Below, in pieces: positions 1-7,447 of a stretch of 64,000 bases of DNA. The DNA comes from an uncultured Prevotella sp. (GTDB taxonomy: Bacteria; Bacteroidota; Bacteroidia; Bacteroidales; Bacteroidaceae). The position numbers and the translations under genes were made by a program. Location of the stretch: the NCBI GenBank assembly GCA_937895845.1, contig CALBLK010000042.1:1-64000 (forward strand), given 5' to 3'. Within the stretch, counting starts at the first letter, position 1; each line of letters starts with the position of its first letter. Below the pieces are notes generated by a model. That model was given only the letters and a program-made list of their open reading frames with translations. It did no database searches and was not told the origin of the DNA.

Positions 1-80
1 AAACACTTACGGCAGCAAGATGCCGGAAGAAACAGTGACAAGGGGCGGAAAGAGGAAAAACTTCTCACGTTTTTTGCCTG

Positions 81-104
81 TTTCGGTCTAATGACCGATT
101 TGGG
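81..104 (+). repeat. Dispersed intergenic element, copy 1
   Basis: The sequence TCTAATGACCGATTTGGG occurs here and, on the opposite strand, at 46311-46333. A diverged copy lies at 54799-54823, sharing CCTGTTTCGG and ATGACCGAT. The core CGGTC-TAAT-GACCG is a small palindrome. All three copies lie between genes. Nothing else is recognised in 1-157, which holds only the 3' flank of the acyltransferase gene. Confidence 0.6.
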
Positions 105-157
105 TTTAATTCATCATCGCCCCCGGCGACAACTCCTCATTCCACATTCCTCATTCT

Positions 158-1102
158 TCATTCTTCATTCGTCACTCGCAATTCCTTCACCTTTCCGTTC
201 TCCACGTAGAAACGCCTGTTGAAGCGCTCGCGCGTGCGCTTCCAGCGGTTGTGGGTCCAGAGCCAGAACTCGGGGGCGCGGCGGATGGTTTCCTCCAGGA
301 GCTGGAAATAGCGGTCGGTCAGGGAAAACTCGGGCTCTTCGGCCGGGTGGCGGCTCATCAGCTTGAACTCGGCCTCGTAGTAGCCGCGGCGCACCCGGCG
401 CACATCCAGGTAGAACACGGCCTGGCCGAACTTGCGGGCGATGCGCTCGGTGCCGGTGAGCACGGGCGTGTCGTGGTGCAGGAAGTTGCACCAGTGGTGG
501 ATGTTGCGCCAGAAGGGCACCTGGTCGCTGATGTATCCGATGACGGTGCGGCGCCCGTCGCGGCGGTCGGCCACCGTCTTGCGCAGAATTTCGTCCATGG
601 CCACGCACACAGCGCCCTGCCGCTGGCGCAGGTGCAGGAACAGGCGGTTGAACAGGCGGTTCTCCAGCGGGTGGTAAATCTGCCCGCACCGGGCGCCGGG
701 CGCCACCCACAGGGGCAGCGACGTGACCCACTCCCAGTTGCAGTAGTGGCCCAGATACACGGCACAGCTCTGCCCCTCGGCCACGCAGCGGTCTACCTCC
801 TCGCTGCCCTTGAACACCATGCGGCGGCGCAGCTCAGCACGGCTCATGGTGAGCAGCTTGACCGTTTCGGCCACATAGTCGCAGAACCAGTGGTAGAAGG
901 CGCGCTCGATGGCGCGGTGCTCCTCCTCCTCCTTCTCGGGGAACGAGGTCACGACATTGAGCCACACCGTCTGCCGGCGGTAGTGGAGCACATAGAAGAC
1001 AAGGAAGAAAAGCAGGTCGCTGAACAGGTAGTGAATGCGCAGCGGCAGCAGCGACAGTGCGTACCACACGCCATATAGCAGGCAATACAAAAGTTTACTC
1101 AT
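158..1102 (-). CDS. Lysophospholipid/lipid A acyltransferase family protein (LpxL/HtrB-like)
   Basis: A 314-residue inner-membrane protein of the LpxL/HtrB lysophospholipid acyltransferase family, which adds secondary acyl chains to lipid A or related lipids. The N-terminus carries a hydrophobic segment (about residues 8-40), followed by the family motif HxxxxE in GHYCNWEW. The ATG at 1102 (MSKLLYCLLYG) is chosen because it begins directly with the membrane anchor and lies about 40 nt downstream of a -7 box (1143-1150). The longer frame to 1270 would run through that promoter. The gene heads a surface-glycoconjugate region. The exact acyl acceptor cannot be read from the sequence; some Bacteroidetes homologues act on aminolipids rather than lipid A. 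Confidence 0.85.
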   Translation of the reverse strand: MSKLLYCLLYGVWYALSLLPLRIHYLFSDLLFFLVFYVLHYRRQTVWLNVVTSFPEKEEEEHRAIERAFYHWFCDYVAETVKLLTMSRAELRRRMVFKGSEEVDRCVAEGQSCAVYLGHYCNWEWVTSLPLWVAPGARCGQIYHPLENRLFNRLFLHLRQRQGAVCVAMDEILRKTVADRRDGRRTVIGYISDQVPFWRNIHHWCNFLHHDTPVLTGTERIARKFGQAVFYLDVRRVRRGYYEAEFKLMSRHPAEEPEFSLTDRYFQLLEETIRRAPEFWLWTHNRWKRTRERFNRRFYVENGKVKELRVTNEE

Positions 1103-1142
1103 CTCGTTGGCAGGTTGCTCCCTGGGGGGGTGTCTGTGCTTG

Positions 1143-1173
1143 CAAAGATAATGATTATCCCATGATTCACAAA
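1143..1173 (-). promoter_or_regulatory. Bacteroidetes-type promoter of the acyltransferase gene
   Basis: On the minus strand TTTG (1170-1173), a 19-nt spacer and TATCTTTG (1143-1150) match the Bacteroidetes sigma-ABfr consensus. Spacer and flanks are nearly the same as those of the glf promoter at 2485-2515, including the shared core AATCATGGGATAAT. Confidence 0.75.
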
Positions 1174-1315
1174 GGAAACGTGTGAATCTTGAGTTACAAA
1201 TGTCCATTTTCGCCCAAACGCAACGCTGCATGGCACGGCCGGAGCGCCGGAAGGGTGCCTTTGCCGGCAAAGACAGCCACCACCGGGAAGGCCGGGCGCC
1301 GGGCGCCGCCGCGCG

Positions 1316-2425
1316 CTACGCCCCGCCGGCCACCCTGGCATAGGTGTCCATGGCACGGGCCATCACCCGGTCCATGTCGTAATACCTGTACTCGGCCAGG
1401 CGGCCGCCGAAGACAACGCCCGGCTCACGGGCCGCCAGCTCGGCATAGCGTGCGGCCAGCCGGTTGTTGCGCTCGTCGTTCACGGTGTAGAAAGGCTCGT
1501 CGCCCGGCTTCCACTCAGCGCTGTACTCGCGCGAGATGACGGTGAAGGGCTGCCGGCCGAACTCGAAGTGCTTGTGCTCGATTACCCGGGTGTAGGGCAC
1601 CGAGGCGTCGGTGTAGTTGACCACGGCGTTGCCCTGGTAGTCGGCCACCGGCAGCCGCCGGTGCTCGAACCTCACCGTGCGCCACTCGAGCGTGCCGAGC
1701 GCATAGTCGAAATAGCGGTCGACGGGTCCGGTGAACACGGTGACAGGGGCCAGGGCCTCAAGCTGCGCGCGGTCGCCGAAGAAGTCGGTGCCGAGCCTCA
1801 CCTCCACCCCTTCGAGCAGCCTGCCGACCAGCCTGTTGTAGCCGCCGATGGGGATGCCCTGCCAGGCGTCGCTGAAGTAGTTGTTGTCAAACGTGAGCCT
1901 CACGGGCAGCCGCCTGATGATGAAGGCGGGCAGCTCGCTGCACTTCCGCCCCCACTGCTTCTCGGTGTAGCCCTTGACGAGCTTCTCGTAGATGTCGCGC
2001 CCCACCAGGGCGACAGCCTGCTCCTCGAGGTTGCGCGGCTCGCGCCCGGCCATCTCGCCCCGCTGGCTCTCAATCTTGGCCGCGGCCTCGGCCGGGGTGG
2101 TCACCCCCCACAGCTGGTAAAAGGTGTTCATGTTGAAGGGCAGGTTGTAGAGCTTGTCGCCATAGCGCGCTATGGGCGAGTTGGTGTAGCGGTTGAACTC
2201 CACCAGGGAGCTGGCGAACTGCCACACCTTCCGGTCGGAGGTGTGGAAGATGTGGGCACCGTATTTGTGTACGTGGATGCCGTCAACGTCCTCGCAGTAG
2301 ACGTTGCCGCCGGCGTGGGGGCGGCGGTCAATCACCAGGCAGCGCTTTCCGTCGCGGCGGGCCAGGCAGGCGAACGTGGCGCCAAAGAGGCCGGCGCCCA
2401 CAATGAGGTAGTCGTATTGATGCAT
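1316..2425 (-). CDS. glf: UDP-galactopyranose mutase
   Basis: A 369-residue flavoenzyme converting UDP-galactopyranose to UDP-galactofuranose, the donor for galactofuranose in surface polysaccharide. The N-terminal FAD-binding Rossmann motif is GAGLFGATFA, followed by HAGGN and the KYGAHIFHTS segment typical of bacterial UGM. The length fits the family (about 365-390). The ATG at 2425 (MHQYDYLIVGAG) matches the usual short lead before the dinucleotide fold; an ATG three codons earlier (2434) is possible. It stands beside several glycosyltransferases, which supports a galactofuranose-containing glycan. It has its own promoter at 2485-2515. Confidence 0.93.
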   Translation of the reverse strand: MHQYDYLIVGAGLFGATFACLARRDGKRCLVIDRRPHAGGNVYCEDVDGIHVHKYGAHIFHTSDRKVWQFASSLVEFNRYTNSPIARYGDKLYNLPFNMNTFYQLWGVTTPAEAAAKIESQRGEMAGREPRNLEEQAVALVGRDIYEKLVKGYTEKQWGRKCSELPAFIIRRLPVRLTFDNNYFSDAWQGIPIGGYNRLVGRLLEGVEVRLGTDFFGDRAQLEALAPVTVFTGPVDRYFDYALGTLEWRTVRFEHRRLPVADYQGNAVVNYTDASVPYTRVIEHKHFEFGRQPFTVISREYSAEWKPGDEPFYTVNDERNNRLAARYAELAAREPGVVFGGRLAEYRYYDMDRVMARAMDTYARVAGGA

Positions 2426-2484
2426 AGGTGTCAATGGATAGTGGCTATTTCAAGGGGTGGCAAGCGAAGACTTCACCTTGCTTG

Positions 2485-2515
2485 CAAAGTTAACAATTAT
2501 CCCATGATTGGCAAA
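2485..2515 (-). promoter_or_regulatory. Bacteroidetes-type promoter of glf
   Basis: TTTG (2512-2515), a 19-nt spacer and TAACTTTG (2485-2492) on the minus strand. It is strikingly similar over about 50 bp to the promoter at 1143-1173. Confidence 0.75.
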
Positions 2516-2575
2516 GAAAACGCTGGAATGTTGCACTTTTTCCGATGAAAACAAAAACATTTCACTGGAAAGGAC

Positions 2576-2583
2576 TACCTTTG
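2576..2583 (+). promoter_or_regulatory. -7 box upstream of the two-domain glycosyltransferase
   Basis: TACCTTTG lies 25 nt upstream of the ATG at 2609. No convincing TTTG is seen 19-21 nt upstream, so this may be a weak or regulated promoter. It is back to back with the glf promoter. Confidence 0.5.
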
Positions 2584-2608
2584 CGCCACAGAACAACCCC
2601 AACTGACA

Positions 2609-4378
2609 ATGCAAAACGCACAGCTATTCTCCATCCTTATCCCCACATGGAACAACCTTGAGTTTCTGAAACTCTGTGTCAAGGGCATCAGAAAGAACTC
2701 CACCTACAGCCACCAGATTATCGTACACGTGAACGACGGTGGCGACGGCACGCTGGAATGGGTCAGAGCGCAGCTGCTTGACTACACCCACACGGAACGG
2801 AACGTGGGCATCTGTCTGGCGATGAACATAATGCGGAGCAAGGTGAAGACTGACTACATGGTGTACATGAACGATGACATGTATGCCCTACCAGGATGGG
2901 ACAAGGCCCTTTACGACGAGATAAGGGGCATGCCCGACAACCGGTTCTTCCTGTCGTCAACCATGATACAGCCCCACACCGGAGGCCGCCAGATTATTCT
3001 GGCTGACTACGGCGACACGGTGGAGAACTTCAAGGAGGAGGAACTGCTCCATGACTTTACCGGCTTTGAAATGGGCGACTGGGCCTGGGCCACACTGCCT
3101 CCGAACATTGTGCACCGCGACATCTGGGACCTGGTAGGAGGCTACAGCGTTGAGCTTTCGCCGGGGATGTACAGCGACCCTGACTTCACGGCCAAGCTCT
3201 GCCTCTGCGGCGTGCGCCGGCTCAAGGGTGTCAGCAACAGCAAGGTTTACCACTTCGAGACCAAGTCGACCACGCGCATACGGAAGAACATGGGCCAGAT
3301 GCAGTTCCTGCTGAAATGGGGCATGACAAGCGCCAGCTTCAGAAAGCACATCACCTACCGCGGACAGGCATACTCGCCCAAGCAGGAACAGCTTCCGTCC
3401 GAAGACAGACAGCTGAGATGGCAACTCGTCAGGGCGCGCCTCAAGGCCATCTGGTGGCTGGCCACCAAGGACTTCGGGCCGCAGTGGAAGTTCTGGAAGG
3501 TGAAAGCCGGGCTGGTTGACTGCGCCCGCACCAACCCGAAGTGCCCACAAACACCTGGGAAAGTGAATGAGGGCAACGGACTGAAGACCAGCATCGTGGT
3601 GTCAACATACAACTGGCCCGTAGCACTGGAGCTGTCGCTGAGGAGTATGTTCAGCCAAACCACGCTGCCCTCTGAAATTGTTGTCGCCGATGACGGGTCT
3701 GGCCCGGCCACACGGCAGCTCATTGACAGGATGAGGGCCGAAAGCCCCGTACCCATCGTTCACGTGTGGCAGGAAGACAAGGGATTCCGAAAGACCACCG
3801 TCCTCAACAAGGCCATTGCCCGGGCAAGCGGCGACTACATCCTGCAGGTTGACGGCGACGTGCTGCTGTCGCGACACTTTGTTAGCGACCATCTCGAGCT
3901 GGCCGAATGGGGATGTTTTGTGTGTGGGAGCCGCGTCAAGCTGTCATCCAAAGTCACCGGCATGATTATCGCCACCCGGGGGAGGGGCCTGCACTTCTGG
4001 AACTTTCCGCTGGGCTTTGCCGCCAACAGTTTCCGCTCACGGTTGCTGCGCCACATTCTGGCCACAAGATACGCCAGGCGGATAGACCACCTGAGGGGGT
4101 GCAACATGGCGTTCTGGCGAAATGACATCATCAAGGTCAACGGCTACAACGAAGACCTGAGCCAGTGGGGGCACGAGGACGGCGAGATAGCCCTCCGGCT
4201 GCACTTCGCTGGAGTGAGGAAGAAAGCCCTTAAAATGGGCGGCAATGTTTATCATCTCTTTCACAAGGAGGCATCACGGACCAACGAGCAGCGTCATCTT
4301 GACGAGCTGCAGCACGTGACGAGCGGACACCTGTCTTGGTGTGACAACGGCATAGACAAGTATATCAGACAAGCATGA
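2609..4378 (+). CDS. Two-domain family 2 glycosyltransferase
   Basis: A 589-residue cytoplasmic enzyme with two GT-A (GT2) domains in tandem. The first (about residues 5-230) starts FSILIPTWNN and has an acidic MNDDMY motif in the metal-binding position. The second (about 325-570) starts KTSIVVSTYNW, has the VDGDV motif, and ends with the galactosyltransferase C-terminal signature GCNMAFWRNDI...GHEDGE (Glyco_transf_7C). The layout resembles bifunctional chondroitin/heparosan-type polymerases, so it may add two sugars alternately, but the sugars cannot be inferred. The next glycosyltransferase begins 16 nt downstream, after a 20-bp tandem duplication that includes this gene's stop codon. Confidence 0.85.
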   Translation: MQNAQLFSILIPTWNNLEFLKLCVKGIRKNSTYSHQIIVHVNDGGDGTLEWVRAQLLDYTHTERNVGICLAMNIMRSKVKTDYMVYMNDDMYALPGWDKALYDEIRGMPDNRFFLSSTMIQPHTGGRQIILADYGDTVENFKEEELLHDFTGFEMGDWAWATLPPNIVHRDIWDLVGGYSVELSPGMYSDPDFTAKLCLCGVRRLKGVSNSKVYHFETKSTTRIRKNMGQMQFLLKWGMTSASFRKHITYRGQAYSPKQEQLPSEDRQLRWQLVRARLKAIWWLATKDFGPQWKFWKVKAGLVDCARTNPKCPQTPGKVNEGNGLKTSIVVSTYNWPVALELSLRSMFSQTTLPSEIVVADDGSGPATRQLIDRMRAESPVPIVHVWQEDKGFRKTTVLNKAIARASGDYILQVDGDVLLSRHFVSDHLELAEWGCFVCGSRVKLSSKVTGMIIATRGRGLHFWNFPLGFAANSFRSRLLRHILATRYARRIDHLRGCNMAFWRNDIIKVNGYNEDLSQWGHEDGEIALRLHFAGVRKKALKMGGNVYHLFHKEASRTNEQRHLDELQHVTSGHLSWCDNGIDKYIRQA

Positions 4379-4401
4379 CACATATCAGACAAGCATGACA
4401 C
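4362..4401 (+). repeat. Perfect 20-bp tandem duplication across a stop/start junction
   Basis: Two copies of atatcagacaagcatgacac lie head to tail (4362-4381, 4382-4401). The first contains the stop of the upstream glycosyltransferase (TGA 4376-4378), the second the ATG of the next gene (4395). With one copy the genes would share an ATGA overlap. Confidence 0.95.
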
Positions 4402-5234
4402 TTTCAATTATCACCATCAACTACAACAACCTGGCCGGACTGAAGCGCACCGTGCCTACGGTTGTTGGCCAGACCTACCAGAATTTCGAATACATTGTGA
4501 TTGACGGAGGCTCCACCGATGGGAGCAAGGAGTACATCGAGGAGCAGCCGCGCACAGACTATTGGGTGAGCGAGCCGGACAAAGGCATCTACAACGCCAT
4601 GAACAAGGCCATTGGGAAGGCGCGGGGTGACTACTGCCTGTTCATGAACTCGGGCGACATGTTCTTCTCGCCTGTGGTGCTCGAAGCGTGCGTGCCACTG
4701 CTCAAAGGTGCCGACTTCTATGCTGGCGGAGCCATCTTCGTGAAAGGGCTGAAAGCGGAAATATGGCTTCCGCCAGAGAAGATGACCGCCAGCTACATCA
4801 TGACCAACTCGCTGTGCCATCAGTCGCTGTTCTGCAAGACCAGCGTCATGAGGGAGCGCCCATTTAACGAGGGCCGCAGGATTGTGGCCGACTGGGAGCA
4901 GTTCATCATCTCATGGTACACGCACAACTGCTCCTATGAGAGCATACAGGCCATTGTCTCCACCTATTTCATGGATGGTATTTCGTCAACCAACCAGTCC
5001 CTGAGCAACCAAGAGCGGGCTGATGTAATCAGAGAAATCTTCGGAAAGAACAAGTCGGAAAAAAACTACCGGAAAGCGATAGACAAGATAAAGAGAGACG
5101 GCAAGGCAGAGCTGCGCGAGGGCAGACTGCAAAAGAAGCTCAGACTCGCCATGAGTCTGAAGCCCGTGGCACGCGACTGGAAAATAGCGAGAAACGGCAT
5201 CAAGTTTTTGTTCAAGGACTTGTTCAATCTCTAA
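4395..5234 (+). CDS. Family 2 glycosyltransferase (WcaA-like)
   Basis: A 279-residue GT-A enzyme starting LSIITINYNN, with DGGSTDGS in the nucleotide-binding region and MNSGDMFF in the metal-binding position, as in the colanic-acid WcaA/WcaE-type subgroup. Cytoplasmic, with a basic C-terminal tail (about 225-279) that may lie against the membrane. It was probably translationally coupled to the upstream gene before the 20-bp duplication between them. A strong terminator follows directly. Donor and acceptor are unknown. Confidence 0.85.
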   Translation: MTLSIITINYNNLAGLKRTVPTVVGQTYQNFEYIVIDGGSTDGSKEYIEEQPRTDYWVSEPDKGIYNAMNKAIGKARGDYCLFMNSGDMFFSPVVLEACVPLLKGADFYAGGAIFVKGLKAEIWLPPEKMTASYIMTNSLCHQSLFCKTSVMRERPFNEGRRIVADWEQFIISWYTHNCSYESIQAIVSTYFMDGISSTNQSLSNQERADVIREIFGKNKSEKNYRKAIDKIKRDGKAELREGRLQKKLRLAMSLKPVARDWKIARNGIKFLFKDLFNL

Positions 5235-5251
5235 GCATCTCCATAAGATAA

Positions 5252-5284
5252 GGTGAGCCCGCACGCGTGGCTCACCCTTCTTTT
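5252..5284 (+). terminator. Intrinsic terminator after the glycosyltransferase operon
   Basis: Stem GGTGAGCC (5252-5259) pairs with GGCTCACC (5269-5276), followed by TTCTTTTTG. It overlaps the last codons of the convergent gene on the minus strand. Confidence 0.8.
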
Positions 5285-6498
5285 TGTTTTCCCGCCACCT
5301 TTTCGTACACCCCGGCAAGCTGCCTGGCGGCCGTGTCCCACGAAAAGCGTTTCAGACGCTCGCTCTGTCGGGCCACCAGTCGGCGGCGCTCCTCGCAGTC
5401 CATGGCACAAAGGGTCTCTAACTTCTCGCGGAAATCGCTCCGCCCACCGTTCATCTCGAAAAATATGGCTGCACCGCCTGCAACCTCGGGAAAACAGCTG
5501 GCATTGTTGAGCATCACCGGGCAGCCGGCTTTCCAAGCCTCAAGAATGGGAATGCCAAACCCCTCGTACAGGGAGGGGTAGACGAAGGCCACCGCATAGT
5601 GGTAGAGGTCAAGCAGTTCCTGGTCAGTGCGCACAAAGTGCCACTCAACCCTGTCGCCAATGCCAAGGCTCTGGAACAGCCGCAGCTCTTCGCGCGTAAA
5701 CGCACGCCCGGTGCATACAATGCGCAGGTCATGCTTGCAAAGCAGGGGGGCCGCCTCTCTGGCAAACGCGTCAAAGTTCTTGTAATATGCCCTGTCGCCC
5801 ACATAGAGCAGGTAGTCCCATGGAAACGGCCGCACGGACGAGGGCGTGTAGGGCGTTTCGTCACTGCCGTGATAAATCACAGTGACTTTTTCCTCGGGCA
5901 CCTTCATCAGCCTCACCAGGTCTCTCTTGGTCTGCTCGCTCACAGCTATGATATGTGAGGCCAGCGGAATGACACGCCTTTTCTGCATAATCTGCTCGTT
6001 GTCACGGGCAAAATACTGCGGGTACAGTTCGGGAATCATGTCGTGCACGGTAACGACAAACGGCTTGCTGCCAATGAAGTCAAGGAAATATGGGTCGAAA
6101 AACGTAGGGTGGAACACATCGAACCTGCCGGCCTTCAGCATATTCTGACACTGGTACTTGTTAAACCTCGGCCACTTATCCCAGTTGGCATAGTAGCCAA
6201 ACTTGAAGTTATAGTAGAGCTTGAACAGAAAATGCTTGAGCAGGTCATCCCCACTCCACAGAAAGCGGCTGTATATTCCACCCTTGCCGGTGAACCCGAG
6301 CTGCCTGAAATACACATTGTCTGTCTCGACAACGGCAATGCTTGTATCCACCAGCCGGCCCAGCCGCGTGTACAGCTCGGCAAAGCAACGCGACACACCA
6401 CCTATCTTCTGCATATCCAGGGCCTGGCAGTCAAACAGCACCTTTACGCGCTCACATTCCTTCTTCGCCATGTCTCTTCTTGCCTTATTTTCCTGCAT
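5272..6498 (-). CDS. Family 4/1 glycosyltransferase (GT-B fold)
   Basis: A retaining GT-B enzyme of about 408 residues. Near the N-terminus is a glycine-rich loop (KIGGVSRCFAEL), mid-protein VTVHDMIPE and VSEQTKRDL, and the C-terminal domain has the EX7E-type motif YEGFGIPILEAWKAGCPV that binds the nucleotide sugar. Such enzymes are often mannosyl- or rhamnosyltransferases of polysaccharide synthesis. Start options are GTG 6507, ATG 6498 and ATG 6471 (MAKKECERVKVLF); 6498 is taken but 6471 is nearly as likely. It lies 17 nt (from 6498) downstream of the next minus-strand glycosyltransferase, so the two are one operon. Confidence 0.87.
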   Translation of the reverse strand: MQENKARRDMAKKECERVKVLFDCQALDMQKIGGVSRCFAELYTRLGRLVDTSIAVVETDNVYFRQLGFTGKGGIYSRFLWSGDDLLKHFLFKLYYNFKFGYYANWDKWPRFNKYQCQNMLKAGRFDVFHPTFFDPYFLDFIGSKPFVVTVHDMIPELYPQYFARDNEQIMQKRRVIPLASHIIAVSEQTKRDLVRLMKVPEEKVTVIYHGSDETPYTPSSVRPFPWDYLLYVGDRAYYKNFDAFAREAAPLLCKHDLRIVCTGRAFTREELRLFQSLGIGDRVEWHFVRTDQELLDLYHYAVAFVYPSLYEGFGIPILEAWKAGCPVMLNNASCFPEVAGGAAIFFEMNGGRSDFREKLETLCAMDCEERRRLVARQSERLKRFSWDTAARQLAGVYEKVAGKQKEG

Positions 6499-6515
6499 CA
6501 CTGCCACTCACACAT

Positions 6516-7277
6516 TCACCTGTACCTCCGCTCCATCATTTTCGACACCACGACAAACTGGTACCAGCCGGCGGCCATCGCCCTGATGAGCCCGCGCTTG
6601 CCCATGCGGAAGCCGCCGCGGAGCAGGTAGTTGCGGAAGAACCGCCACGCGGGGCGCCACAGCAGTGCCCCGACACCATAGTGCTTGCCGGCCTTCTTGT
6701 CCACCTCGCTGTCGGTGTACCGGTTCATCTTGTCGATAAACTCGTGCATGGTCTCGTCCATCAGATGGAGCAGGAAAGCCTTTCCGCGGATGTGCTCCAC
6801 CCTGCCTTTGACCTCGGGGACGGCGTGCACATAGGGCGGCCACACCGTCCCTTCCTTGATGAAGAAGCGCAGCTGGTAGTCGGGGGTGAAGTCGCGCACG
6901 TACATTCCCATGAACCTGTTGATGCGGGGCACATAGTAGCCGGCCGGACAGCCGGGCCTCCGGATGTGCTCGTAGAGGAAATGGCGCAGCTCTGGCGTGA
7001 CAATCTCGTCGGCGTCGACCACCAGCACCCACTTCGATGAGGCCTGCTGGATGGCGAACTGCCGGGCTGGCTCGGCAATCTTGTAGTCCCCCCTGGGAAA
7101 GGTGACAATGCGGCAGCCGTGGCGGCGCGCGATGTCAAGGGTGCTGTCGGTGCTCTCCATGTCGCACACCACAGTCTCGTCGAAGTCGCGCACGGCACTG
7201 AGCACCCGCTCCAGGTAGCGCGAGGCGTTGTAGGTGTTTATCACCACGGTAATCTTGTTGTCTGTTGTCTTGTCCAT
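6516..7277 (-). CDS. Family 2 glycosyltransferase (WaaE/KdtX-like)
   Basis: A 253-residue GT-A enzyme: ITVVINTYNASRYL at the start, CDMESTDSTLDIA in the nucleotide-binding region, and VVDADEIVTPEL as the DxD metal motif, followed by INRFMGMYVRDFTPDYQLRFF. This matches the LgtF/WaaE-type beta-glucosyltransferases that modify the lipopolysaccharide inner core; that role is inferred from family only. First gene of a two-gene minus-strand operon with its own promoter at 7365-7394. Confidence 0.85.
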   Translation of the reverse strand: MDKTTDNKITVVINTYNASRYLERVLSAVRDFDETVVCDMESTDSTLDIARRHGCRIVTFPRGDYKIAEPARQFAIQQASSKWVLVVDADEIVTPELRHFLYEHIRRPGCPAGYYVPRINRFMGMYVRDFTPDYQLRFFIKEGTVWPPYVHAVPEVKGRVEHIRGKAFLLHLMDETMHEFIDKMNRYTDSEVDKKAGKHYGVGALLWRPAWRFFRNYLLRGGFRMGKRGLIRAMAAGWYQFVVVSKMMERRYR

Positions 7278-7364
7278 TGTCCTGTCAGTAAAAGATTCGC
7301 TGCGCGGCTTTCAAGCAGCCGCACAGAGCCAAACATACGAATTGCAGGCATACGCTTATCTGTA

Positions 7365-7394
7365 CAAAGGTAGTGTTTTTTGCGCAAAAGTCAA
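7365..7394 (-). promoter_or_regulatory. Bacteroidetes-type promoter of the WaaE-like gene
   Basis: On the minus strand TTG (7392-7394), 19-nt spacer, TACCTTTG (7365-7372). It is divergent from the promoter at 7411-7442, with only 16 bp between them. Confidence 0.6.
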
Positions 7395-7410
7395 CAAAGG
7401 GCTGTAATAT

Positions 7411-7442
7411 TTTGCGCTGTTCTGCGCTTTTGCTTACTTTTG
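7411..7442 (+). promoter_or_regulatory. Bacteroidetes-type promoter ending 5 nt before the ATG at 7448
   Basis: TTTG (7411-7414), 20-nt spacer, TACTTTTG (7435-7442). With transcription starting a few nucleotides after the -7 box, the transcript would begin at or next to the start codon. Confidence 0.7.
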
Positions 7443-7447
7443 CAAGC

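Noticed and set aside
158..1270. Longer N-terminus for the acyltransferase (start at 1270)
   Set aside because: The extension crosses the promoter at 1143-1173 and lacks family similarity; the membrane anchor starts at 1102.
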